Shown here piece by piece: positions 17,601 to 28,425 of a stretch of 64,000 nucleotides of DNA. Under the pieces are notes generated by a model. The model saw only the letters and a list, made by a program, of their open reading frames with translations, had not been told where the DNA came from and made no database searches. The stretch is from assembly GCA_000727475.1 (NCBI GenBank), contig KL647311.1, forward strand, positions 97,088-161,087, read 5' to 3'. Made by a program: the position numbers and the translations under genes. Position 1 is the stretch's first letter, and the number at the start of each line of letters is the position of its first letter. Source of the stretch: Sarcocystis neurona. Lineage: Eukaryota > Apicomplexa > Conoidasida > Eucoccidiorida > Sarcocystidae.

Positions 17601-20600
17601 GCTGCTTGCGCGGCTCCTGCAACAACGACGCACACGCTGCTGCTGCCTTTGCTTTGCAGAGCGGCGGCCGTCTTGTCGTCTTTTCGCCCTGCATCGAGCA
17701 AGTGCAGAAAACATGCGCCGGTTTGATTGAACGACGTTTCCACAGTAAGTTTCTTCTGTTGACGCGTAGGGCACGTTTTTCTTCCTGCTCTCTCGTTTTT
17801 TCACGTTCTCCTCGCAGCACTGGAAATCACCGTTGTTCACCCATTCCCGCTTTCCCCTCTTTTTCGAAGTGCCTGGTTTCTTTTCTCTTTCTTCGCTCCT
17901 TCGTCTCAGCTTTGCGTCTTCCCTGTGTTGTTGAGTTCTCGATAGTGTTGCTACCTCGTTCCTGCTTTTGGTGCTACTCTTTCTTCTACATGGAAAAACG
18001 TTGGTAGCTTCGCCCTGTAGAGGTCCTCTGCATTTTCTCTTGTTTGTGTTGCCCTTCTTTAGCGCCACTCTGTCCTCTGTGGTGGCCGTGCTCCTTTCTC
18101 TGTCGGTTTTTGCTGACTTCTGTGTGTTTCCTCAGTAGCTTCGCGTAACAGACTGTCTTCCTGCGCATTTTAGCCTTTTGTTCTAGTTCTACCTTTCTTG
18201 AGTACCCTGGTATATCCGAGGTGATCGTACGCACCTCTCTGCTGCATTTACCGGACTCCTATTTTAAGTCTTTGTTGTGCTGCTCTTGCTGTGTCCGTTT
18301 GTATGGAGTTCTGCAGATATCAGGCGGTAATTCCACCTCTCTCCATGTCTGCGCCTTTTCCTTTTCTACGTGCACGGCGTGCTTCAAACCGCCAGGAAAC
18401 TCTCGTTCTTTCAACTCTGCCTCTTCTTCCTTCTCACGTCTCCATTTTCGTTTCTCCCGCTGCCGGCCTTCCCGAAGGCCTCGAGTGTCGCACGGCCGCC
18501 TTGCCTGCGACCAAGTTGTGGGTGCGGATGTGTTGCTCTGCTCTCTTCTTCTTCTTTCTCTCTCGTTTTCTTTTGTCGTCTGCAGTTTTTCGTGCTCCCT
18601 TCTCTCCTCTTCCGTCCGCAAGGCCTCGGGCCTCTCTGTCTGGCTGCTCTGCTCCGTTTCAAAGGAGCTTTTGGGTCTTCTCGGACGTTACAACATTTCT
18701 ACGTAGTCCAGGCGTATATTTTTCCTTTTCTCTTCTTGGTAAAAGAGCAGCCTTTTTGTGGAACTCACTACGGGCACGGCCTCACTTTAACGTACTACAT
18801 ACGCAGACGTACGCTGGCGCATCTGTACACACACGCACACGCGTAGGGGTTCGCAATTGTACACATGTGTATATGTGTATACATATACGTGTAGACATAC
18901 ATGTTTGTACACGTAGGATAGAAAGGTATGGGTAGTAGGCTCTCCGGTACGCCTGCTTCTTCTCTTGAGAGGCTGTGGCCACCTTTCCGCCTGTGTTTGG
19001 AAAAAGCAGTCAGCCAAGAAGACCCGGGACGCGGTCTCTGCAGGTGATTTGGCGAGGGGACCGGAGAGTCTCGCAGAGGCGACCCTCCTCATATACAGCT
19101 GTAGATACGTCTGTGTGTCAGTGTACACGTGTCTTTGTACTACTTCACAGGAACGCCTCTTATGTTGGCGCACCAGTTCCTTACATACACTCGGTGAGAT
19201 CACTTCAGTACTGCACGCAGCAGGCGAAGAAGCGTGCGTTGAGAGGAAAGAGACGTTCTTTTGCAGCGGCACGACGGCAGCAAGAGGCGCTTGAAAGAAG
19301 GACAGGGCAACAGCAGAGACGCAGACGACAAGGGACGGGGTCGCGAAATTTGCACACGAGGTGACGTGGGGGCTGTGGAAGCCGCGGCGACGGGTGCTGT
19401 CGTTCTCGCAATAGACACTGCTCTGGCACAACCAAATCTGTGTTTCTGTTCCACAGGAAGACAGATAGTGTCCTGGCAGGAGGGGCTCGCAGTTTGTCAA
19501 GAGTTCAGTTTGACGGAAGCTGCAGCAGCCACGTGCATGGCGGTCTGTCTTTCAGTAAAGACAAGATCCCAGCATTCTTCTTACTATTTGTGGTGTATGG
19601 GTCCCTGGCTTGAATGCGTATTTGTCTACGCCCATGTGTTCGTGAGCGCACTTTGTTTCGGTCGATGCGGGAGGGGCTTGCATAGGACGCGTGGAAATGG
19701 ATACACTCCGGCGCAGAGGCTGCGTATGCCTGCGCGTACATCTTCCTGGTGACGTCTGTAGGCGCCTGGATCGAAACAACTCAGACGTGTATCTGTAGGA
19801 TTCTTTCAAAGTGAGAAGGACTGTGCTTCGTGTTTGTCGTTTCTGCTTTCTGTGTCAAGGAAATAGGTGCTTCTGCTCCTTTGGCCCGTACGCGGTGGTT
19901 GTGTGCAGGCATTCAAACCTATGAGATACTTCTGAAAACGTGGGGTGTATGGACAGCGAAACCGGCTGCACGGGGCCGCGCAGAAGAGGCGCGTATTCTT
20001 GCTGCTGCTGCTGCATTCGAAAGCAACAAACCTGCTCATACGAACACGCCAACCCCTGACGCTGCAGCAGGTGCTGCCCCTATCTCGAGCAGCAGCGGCA
20101 GCGGAGACGGCAACAGCGGCAGCGACAGCGGCAGCGACAGCGGCAACACTGACAGTAGGAGCAATGGCAGAGGCAGCAGCAGTAGCGGAGCGGAAATTGG
20201 GGGCGACGGGTGCGCGGTGCCTAGCCCTGCTGCTGGCCCAGAAGAGGAAGAGGGAAAGAGTACAGTACATTATGTAAAAAGGGAACTCAAAGGCGCTACT
20301 GACACCGTACCTCCCGGGCTTGGGAAGGCTGCGCGGCCACGTGTCGATACGGGCGATGAACCAGAACATTTTTCGACTACAGCCCCGGCCATCCCAACTC
20401 CGTCTGTGTCGCTTGAAAATGCAGTTTCCTCATTTCCGGTGCTCGTATCCCATTTTCTCAAGCAACCTCTTCCAACGGCACACAGGGATGATATGGTCGG
20501 CGGAGGAAAGGCTCCATCGTCCGACGCAAAAGCTGATTTCCGTGGTACAGAGCCACGGCAGCAACACGACGAGTATCGACAGCAGCAGCAACAACACAGG

Positions 20601-21026
20601 GAGCAAAGGCAGCAGGGACAGCGAAGGCAGAAGCAGAACGAACACCAGGAGAACAGACAACTTGATCCGCAGCAGCAGGAGGGGTTTTCACAGCGTGTGA
20701 ACCACGACAGTGAAGAAACACCGAAGGCGACGACAACTGATTCGTTGCGCACTGACGCGAACGAAGGTAATATGTCAGTATTAACAACTACTAAAAAGAG
20801 AGAACTCCAGAACGTGCAGCAGGAATGTAGCCTGTTAGCAGTAGAGAGGAGTGACAACACAGAAGACCCACGGGACGACAGCGAAGAAGCTGCTTCACGG
20901 CTGAAAAATTCATCGCCATCAGCAGGAGAAACGATCTTCAGGCCACTTCTGGACATCGAGTACACGCATTACCCATTACCTATGCGGGGTCACACAGGCT
21001 ATTTGACAGTGGCAATACAGCCGTAG
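8683..21026 (+). CDS. TRM61: tRNA (adenine-58-N1)-methyltransferase catalytic subunit TRM61
   Basis: With TRM6 this SAM-dependent enzyme makes m1A58 in tRNA. The seven exons are 8683-8871, 10686-10778, 11345-11414, 12825-12927, 14019-14733, 17660-17744 and 19909-21026. All junctions are GT-AG and the exons sum to 2373 nt, 790 residues plus stop. Order of conserved blocks: [13 protein letters not shown] and [17 protein letters not shown] (N-terminal beta domain); [22 protein letters not shown] motif [15 protein letters not shown], split by a phase-1 intron inside the glycine codon; [26 protein letters not shown]; motif [44 protein letters not shown]; and C-terminal [14 protein letters not shown]. 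The human enzyme is about 290 residues. The excess is one insertion of about 186 residues in exon 5 (between FHRDVC.SGF and DAIFLD) and one of over 300 in exon 7. The ATG at 8683 is the first in its frame. Identity and exon chain are both strongly supported. Confidence 0.95.
9110..9990. repeat. TA/TATG-rich microsatellite zone in TRM61 intron 1
   Basis: Interrupted TATATA, TGTATG and TACATG simple sequence across most of intron 1 (8872-10685). No conserved coding segment is seen between the two flanking exons, and the protein alignment needs none. Confidence 0.8.
10119..10328 (+). repeat. 105-bp tandem duplication with acceptor-like pyrimidine tracts, TRM61 intron 1
   Basis: Two head-to-tail copies, 10119-10223 and 10224-10328. 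Each holds tgtctgcgtgtcttt, then a cttcctctcag stretch, then a TA run ending tgtgtatat and ggttgct. Every unit contains two pyrimidine-tract-plus-CAG sites that resemble 3' splice sites. The true acceptor for exon 2 is further downstream at 10685. Confidence 0.85.
10420..12820 (+). repeat. (CTG)n-rich arrays in TRM61 introns 1 to 3
   Basis: Long CTG/TGC arrays on the coding strand fill the 3' end of intron 1 (10420-10680), intron 2 (10850-11340) and much of intron 3 (11600-12820). Near 11700-11810 an approximately 18-bp variant unit (ctgctgttgctccg-like) repeats. Exons 2 and 3 (10686-10778 and 11345-11414) sit between these arrays. The arrays are pyrimidine-rich in the direction of transcription and run into the real acceptors. 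Confidence 0.85.
12970..13780. repeat. TA/ATAG/TATG microsatellites in TRM61 intron 4
   Basis: Intron 4 (12928-14018) holds gatagatagata at 12998-13050, TA runs at 13258-13275 and 13628-13640, and TATATGTATA around 13720-13750. No other feature was seen in it. Confidence 0.8.
14090..14640 (+). repeat. In-frame low-complexity CAG/GCT segment inside TRM61 exon 5
   Basis: The exon stays open through AGC, GCA and GCT runs. These encode poly-serine ([18 protein letters not shown]), then alanine-, glycine- and arginine-rich sequence and an alanine/proline tail. It separates the [10 protein letters not shown] block from the catalytic [11 protein letters not shown] block, which are only a few residues apart in the human and yeast enzymes. 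Confidence 0.88.
15390..15545. repeat. TA/TATG microsatellite in TRM61 intron 5
   Basis: Several TATATATATA runs separated by tgtatgtat-like sequence. The surrounding intron (14734-17659) is otherwise non-repetitive up to about 16130, with no conserved coding segment seen. Confidence 0.8.
16131..17500 (+). repeat. (CTG/GGTGCT)n satellite in TRM61 intron 5, containing an assembly gap
   Basis: The array is built from tgctgctggtgctcctcttgg-like units of about 24-27 bases. Apparent long frames (Leu/Val or Ala-rich) arise from its period and cross the gap. The protein needs nothing here: exon 5 ends at 14733 and exon 6 starts at 17660 with a continuous alignment. Confidence 0.85.
16325..16915. 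other. Assembly gap, 591 N
   Basis: An unbroken run of N inside the CTG satellite of TRM61 intron 5. The 58 bases before it (16267-16324) and the 58 bases after it (16916-16973) are the same apart from one base, so the true gap size and copy number are unknown. Confidence 1.
20080..20700 (+). repeat. In-frame S/G/D- and Q-rich insertion in TRM61 exon 7
   Basis: After [13 protein letters not shown] the last exon runs through [24 protein letters not shown] sequence. A Q-rich segment follows ([19 protein letters not shown]). It returns to the conserved GHTGYLT end. The frame is open throughout, so the segment is probably translated. Confidence 0.8.
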
Positions 21027-24000
21027 CCGGATATTAGAGACAGAGTATACGCACGTATGAAAACATACTTGTGTCTCCATTCGCTTACTGATAGGCACAC
21101 GTCTGTAGCTGTATGTCGCAGGTGTGGCGGGGACGGGTGCACTCAGGTTCGGAAAAGTGTAGAGCGTGCCGCGGGCCAACGAACTTCCACCGTGATAACG
21201 ACCAAATGGCAACACATTCTCTTCCTCTTTTTCGTGGAACTATTACATCAAGAAGTATCAGGACTCAATGTGGCAATCACGCAGTAGCAGTGCTGTAATT
21301 TACATTCTGTATCTATCTCTGCTAGGCTCAGTAAGTAAGGTACGGGTGAGCCAGAGCCCGTGACGTGCTGGTTGCTCGGGAACGGTGAAGATTAGCAGTA
21401 GTGGCTCTGGTTGAAGTGTCATACGTCACGACTGAACCTCACTCGGAGTGTAATTACACCTGGCGGTAGATCAGTCGTTTCCACTAGACTGGAAGCAAAA
21501 CTCAGAACCATCAGTTTCGAACGCGAGAGCGCAGCCGAGAAGTCGCAGAACGTGATTTAACATATGGCAAATAGCCGTGACTTGACATGTAGTAAAGAGC
21601 TTTGAGGGGAAAGGAGGACTATTCATCGGAGCCGCAACTTCACATTCTCAGTGGCCACACATACGAAAATCGTACATAAAACATTCAAACACTGAGTACG
21701 TGCGCGCCCGCATAGGCGTACCCCGTTTCACATACGAGCCCCTACACCTACTAGTGTCGTGTGTTTACGTGTATCACATTTACCACGCTTGTGCAATCGT
21801 GTGGATCCACACGTGTAGATGGTGTGCCCGTCTGTGCAGTCACACTTACGCAAACGCCTGCCCTATTTCAGTAGTCGTGATCCTATATGTGACATTTGGT
21901 ACATTTTGGGGCTGAACAAGGTAGGAACCTCTGCAAAAACCTTAAATCTAGTCGATCTTGTTCGAGTGCAGGCCAACCGCCAGTTGCAGTGTACGTAATG
22001 AATGTTCACTTGGTTTGTTTGTCAAAAAGTGGCGTGCCCTAATGCATTAACCTTCGAGAGGAAGGGCATGCTAGAAGAATTCTGAAGAAGCGGACAGGAA
22101 CAGAGCCACGTAAACAAAAGCCGGTCCCGCAGACCGGCGAAAACGCCGTTGGCGCAAGAATATCGAAACAGATCCTGCCGACCCTCTGCTCTGGAAAAAA
22201 TTTCTGCACCAGTGTGCTCAGAACAGTTGGGTGTGCTTTTTGAGATTACTAGAAATATGTGTGCACGTTCGTACTGAGGCACCATCGTACTTGTTACAAG
22301 TGAGCCAGGGCGAATAATTACAAGACTGAAAGGAAAGATGCTCTCCTACGTAGATGTGTACATATATATATATATATATATATTTGTATGTGTACATACG
22401 TGAATTTTCCAATGCAGCAACGTATACTGAAAGCGATGAGTATCAACACTTGTTGCAAGACGGATGAGAGGATACATGCTCCTGTGTCTATGTTTGCACG
22501 TATGTGCATGTATGTATATCTGTATAAGATACATATACACGCATATATATACGTGTATATATATATATATGTACACGCCCGTGCAGCAACGTAAGCCATA
22601 CGTCTCGAAACTCCCTAGGAGACGATGGCAACGTGGATGCTCCTATGTATGTGTGTGCGCTTATGTGTCTATGTGGCTGTGTACGAAAATATCGTACACT
22701 TCGACAACAAATTAGTGGTGTCGCGCCAGTCGAGAGAAACTGGGTAGGCGCAGTCGATTTTCTTTGTTTCAAGCCCAGGCGCACCATGTTATTGACGGCC
22801 TCGCTATTCGAACGTGCATGTGCGCTCGCTCAAGCAATTCTCTCCTTAGGCGTGCACGGAAGTGTAACCGCGATTCGATTTTCAGTCGTGAAGTCATGGG
22901 GTGCTATGCCTGTTTCTTACGATTCACAGGAATTTCAGACCGAAAGATTTGTCCAGCAAGGTTCTCCACGAATAGAAACTGACAGGGAGGAGAAATAGAG
23001 AAACACGAATTCAGACGTAGGCAGCTTCGAGAGCGAGACGAAGTAGGAAGGAGAGTGTTGTCTTTAGGTATGGCTGTACGGTCAGAAAGACGCTCGCGCA
23101 CAACGATGAATGCGATGAATACTGCGTGGGGCTCTGCACGAAGGTAAAATGCCATGCACCTAAAATATCTGGAATATGCGTAAACGTACTTTACACTGAA
23201 TACGTGAAACAGCACAAGTGCTTCTGTATGAGGAGTAGGTGGACTATGGCTTTGACGTTGTAAGACACGGCTACTGGTGATACATGCGTTCACTTGAAAT
23301 AGCGCATTGTCGATTTACCGAAGCACGTCAACCGCTTGCTCGCTCATCGGTAGGGCGGCCGACTCTTGTACAGCGTGGGTGGCGTGCCACGCTTCCGCCG
23401 ACGCATTTGCCAACTTGGTTCTCTGGAGCCGTTGCTACTTCCTGATCAGCCGCATGTGCACATGGAGGCACAAACCATTAATTTTGCTGTTCACCTGCAT
23501 TCCTGTTCTCGGATTGTGACGCCTCCAGCAAATGGCCACTCGCCTTCCTGATGTCCTTTTACCTAAATGGTGGTATCCCCCTTCCGGATGTATTATTGAG
23601 CAAGCCCCGCACGGGCAACGGCAGCCGTGCCACATACGTAGGCAGACTGAGATTTGCTAGACTCCTACTCAGGGGGGATGCGCGCAGGCTTGAAACGTTA
23701 GGGTCTGAAACACGAGGATGCCATCGTGCACTCTTGCGTAGCCCCAACGCGGGCGGCCGTCTTGCGCTCTCCAGCATCAATCTGCTTGCGTCTGATTAAG
23801 TGCGTTAGCAACTTTTGCACGGCTGAGAACAAATCTGTGTGTGCGCACTTTTCTGTTGTATGCGTGTACGTGCGTACACGTTTGAGGCAGCGCACACCTA
23901 CACGCATACACTTTCCTGTCGCCCTACAGCTCTTTTCAGCGCACTGCGACTCCGTGGATACATACTATTCTGCTACTGCTACATTTACAGGGCCCGGAAG

Positions 24001-27000
24001 GCACATCCCTTGTCCATTTGCGCCTTGAGCTACATTGCCGTACGCACTTGGCTCATTGCAAGCCATTCTTCTCGTGTGCCTCTGTTGCGCGCGCGTGCAT
24101 ATATGTACGAGAGCCTCTTCTGTGTGCACTCACGTACGGAAGCAGCTCACATTCTGCTTATACGCCTACCACAGCAGAAGCTTCAATACATTGACCGGTT
24201 CTGCGCCTGTATCGGTGAGTCACACACTCAGAAAGTATGAATGTCCTTTCCCTTGCTCGTTGTACTCGCGCCGAACTGCTCTTCCATGCTTCCCCTTCGT
24301 TCCCCAGGAACGCGTTGCAGTACTTCGTAATTTATGCAACAACGATCAGCAGGAGTCACCCGCACTCTGTATGTGATGCAGCAACAATGAGTAGCCCTTT
24401 CATCACGTCGCAGCTGGACGGCAGTCCTCTTAGCATACACGAATATGCACGGTTGCATGTCTGCATGCACGTTTAACAGCCATGGAGCCGCCATATGTAA
24501 CACTAGTTGTGACTGTGAAGTCATTTGTACAGGGTGACAACTACTCTATATGTCCTAATGGCATACGCTTCGTGTACAACCAGATGGGGTGCTCTCGTAC
24601 GTTTTGCTCTCTTTTTTTCTCTTCATAAATACACAGATATACACGTAAAGATCTACAATATATAATAGCACTTTTACTATCGTATGCCTACATACGGATG
24701 TATGTGCGTAATTGTAGGCAGATGTAGACGAAAGATAAACTCAGTTAGGAGGTTCATCGACGTCACCATCTGCGTGCCGCCTCACCTTAAGAATCGGGTA
24801 TGTGGGTATCGAACACCTTTCGTGGGCTCACAAAGAAATGTACTCTTCCTTGCCTGTCGCCGGTGATGCGCAGTTTTTAGCATGGAATTCATCTTCAAAC
24901 TCTGTGTATCTGTCGCAACGCTGTTGCATTTTACGAGTCGACAGGGATGAACACTTCATCCGGCACCCGTGGGGATGCCCTCACGCAATCGTGGTATGCA
25001 GCCGTTGAACCGACGTACACGCTCAGATGGGTACGAAGGGGAAATACCAGTGGTGACGACGAGCAGGCACCCGTAGTGAACACCGCTAGATGCGTGCAGA
25101 TGTGTGGACCTTCCACGTGGTGTGCATGGCCAGGCTGTTTTGAAAACGCGCGTACATAGAGAGAGACACGCACGATGGACAAGCACTGAACCTAGTCCAC
25201 CGAGACGTAGAGAAAAAAACGCCCACTTCTGTCTGTCTACTTCAAGAGCTGAAGAACCTCCTGGTTACAAGATGTTAGAGTATTTCAACGTCGAGAGCTC
25301 CCGGTGCTGGCTCGCACAGACGAGAAGACTGACCTGCTTTCTGCACAGTAGTCCACTCCTTTTGTTCCTTTGCTCTGGAGTGTGCTCGCGCAGTCTTTGA
25401 CTAGAGACGCTACTGACTATTCCTTCCGGAGCCTCGTTCTGTGGCCTTACTATAGGCTCCCTGAATACAAGGGAAAGCTCTATCTACCGCCACTCGTTCT
25501 TCCGCTTGGATTCAGCCTGGTACAGGCTGGCGGCACGTGCTGTTGCGTGTTACTACGTTGCGCCAGTTTGCTGACCTCTACAAGCATTCTCCTCTCTGCG
25601 CTTACATCAACTTTTCCATGTGGTAGCCTATCTCACGCCGCAGGCGAGTCGCGTGTGTCTCTGAACGGCTGCATCCGTGGCCAAAATTGAACCATAACGT
25701 TTATCGTCCTGCCTGTGTTGCTTCTCTCCGTATGGCGCGAACAACTGGCAAACATGTAGTTAAGACACGCAGATATAAGTGTTTTCGCCAGGAGCTCTTC
25801 TGCCGCCCCGGCCGTCTCCCACCGGATGAAGACGAGCCGCATTACGCATTCTGTTGTCCGCCGTTTACTGGGTACGGCTGTGAAGCTGCTGATAAAGGGA
25901 ATGGCCGCCATGAGTAGTGTCCGCGTGCCTGCAAGCACGGCAGCATGGCAAGCACTGCTGTGAACCCGCCTGTGTAGAGAGGGCAGATCGGTACTGCCGG
26001 AGAAGCGTCTGCTGCTCAGCAGAAGACACCCTTTACAATGACACGTAATTAGTCACGGCAGCAACCGTTGCTCCGACGCAGGGGCTGGTGCCGGAGCAGA
26101 GGCCACACCAGCAGCAGGCTGACCACCACCCACACGGTAACAACTGCACCAGCAGCAACTCCTGCAGGTACAGCCACCAGCATCCAGCAGTTTTCCTCTC
26201 AGAGCCACCACCGGAAGTGTGAAGCAGGCAGTCAATTGCCGCGGCCTCTGGTGACTATTCAACAGTTGACGGGAGTAACAGTGTCTCGATCCCGTAGTCT
26301 CCACACCGCGCCGCTCCTGCTGCTGCTATGACCAAAGCTGGGAACGGCAACCGTGTTACGCCTCCGTGCTGCAAGTGCGCCCTCTGGTAATTTGAGTGAT
26401 TTAGTTTCGTCGGTAAGCTGCGTACGTGCACTACACACGTACTACTAAAGTCAGCTGGGGTGGGAAGCGTGTATATATTCTGTTACCCCCCTTCTACGTT
26501 TGCCCACGGGTTCCTCGTGCTTGTTGCTGTGGCGCTCCTGTTGCGCTGGTGCTGCTCCCGAGCTGTTCTACCCGTCTTACAACCTCCGCGACGTGTTGTC
26601 GTTGTTGTTTCGGTCACTCGGTCGAGGTCCCGTGGTGATGAACTGCGTGCTCTGCCGTTGCCCTCACCAGTGAAGCCGCTCCTTGTGCTGCTGCGGACGC
26701 AGCACGTCAGCAGGTGCTCTTTCAGCTGCAGCCACTGCTGACAGTCGGCAGCAGCTGTGGTCCCCCTGGTGTGTCCCAGCAGGTGAACAAGGTTCCACAG
26801 CTGGAGAAAAACGACAAAAAAGAAACAACAATCACGAGCAACTGCAATGGGAAGAGCACCTGGGGAAGGAGTACGCGGAGCAGCAGCGTAAATACCAGCG
26901 CTAGCTCCAGCGCTACGAGTAGCTGTTTCTGCAGAGTCGGTAGTCCAGCTCTCTCGCGCCTCCAGTGGCTGCCCCCGGCCCGAACAGGAGCAGCCACTGC

Positions 27001-28015
27001 CGACGTACCTACCACCTCCGACAGAAGGCCGCGCTAGCACTAATGCCAGCATCGCGTAGAGAGGAGGCGGGGGCCCCGCTAGCAGCACTTGTAGCGCCCA
27101 CAGAAAATAGCAAGCGCGCGGATCTTAGTCCCAGCAGCGTCGGTCCCCGGGACCCAGAGCATCGAGCTGTTCTACTCCAGGGGCAGCAGCTGCTGCGGTA
27201 GCGACCTCGTGCTGTTCTGCTGTTCCTCCTCTCACTTCTTTTCAAGATCACATTCGCGTGTGATCTGTGCAGTACAATTTTTCATATTCCTTTACTTTGT
27301 GACACGCAGGTGAACCGTATGCAATTCACGTGGAAGACGTGAACTCAGGAATCGAGGCTTGAGGTTTGTTCTGGCTTTAGGACTTTCGGACCCCTGAGGG
27401 CACGCGCATGACCACCTGTACCTGTGTGTGTGTATATGCTACTTTTGTTCCAACAGCAGCTTCTGTTCATCCTCGCATTTGAACAGCAACTTGCTAACCT
27501 GACGTGACTGGCGGCAGGCTCTCGAATAGTCGTAGATGAGGTGGAGCGCTGTGTGGCTTGTCCTCTTTTTCACCTGTCGCCGTTGCTCCCCCGTGGCAAA
27601 CGACCAGTACCAGGGCAGAATCATGTCGCTAGTTGGTGGCACTGCAGCGGCAACCGTTCTCACGGTAGCGGGGTCGTACTGCGCAGCTCGCGCCGGTCTT
27701 CGTGCGAATGCCGCAGCTTGCTAGCGCTGCTGTGCTGCTGCGGTCTGCTCTGGTTCGCGTGCTCTGCATCAACTGCGCCACTGCCACGGTCGGCAAATTC
27801 TCCCGCGGGTCGGCTGTTCCTCTTACTAGGGCGCTTGCGTCAGCTGTGGCCTCATTTTTGTTGAAGGATTGAAACCGTTACCCGCATCCGCAGCAGGAGC
27901 AGCGACAGCAGACCTCTGGGCTGCTCTCCAGCCCTTTGTACCACAGATTTCCACAACAGTAGGGAGGTGCACACCAAGAATGCCCTCTGTCGGCAGTGGG
28001 TATCGCGGGCTGGTT

Positions 28016-28425
28016 TTACAGGAAGACGACACATAAAACGATTGTACGTAGCAGTGCATTGTGCCTGAAGACTGCAGGATCCTTGTAGTAGCGGGAACGT
28101 CCCACTTCGTATGTGACCCCACAACTACTCTTGACAAACTCATAGTGCTGTGTAGGGGGGCGTGGCAGTAAACCAGATGATGCGTTCAGGGACGTTGGAC
28201 ACACTTGCCTGGACGCAGGAGCTCTCTGTGCCGACACAGGAAAGGACTCATAGATCTGTCTGAGGACGTCGCACTCACTTCCCTCGAGCGGATGAGACGT
28301 TTGTGGCAAGATAGGAGGGGGCAAATCAGTGGCGTTGTCACAATGTTCCATGCTGTGGCAAGATAGAAGGGGATCATCAGTGTTGTTGTCAGAACGTTCC
28401 ACCTTGGCATAGACGCTCCTGTGGA
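28016..28425 (-). CDS. Candidate exon of an unidentified minus-strand gene
   Basis: An open minus-strand segment of about 136 codons starts right after a good acceptor (ctcttccacag, ending near 28426) and ends at a stop at 28016. It has no ATG near its start, as expected for an internal or last exon. It contains a tandem duplication giving two related peptides (DNNTDDPLLSCHS and DNATDLPPPILPQ). A second open minus segment at 28498-28608, starting with two ATG codons, could be an upstream exon. No family is recognised. The length alone does not rule out chance. Confidence 0.25.
28302..28402. repeat. 52-bp tandem duplication
   Basis: The sequence from tgtggcaagatag to gttcca occurs at 28302-28350 and again at 28354-28402, with several substitutions and small length differences. 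It lies inside the candidate minus-strand exon. Confidence 0.8.

Noticed and set aside
18787..19500. 237-codon minus-strand ORF
   Set aside because: Lies antisense within TRM61 intron 6, has no recognised domain, and such a length is possible by chance in a 64-kb window.
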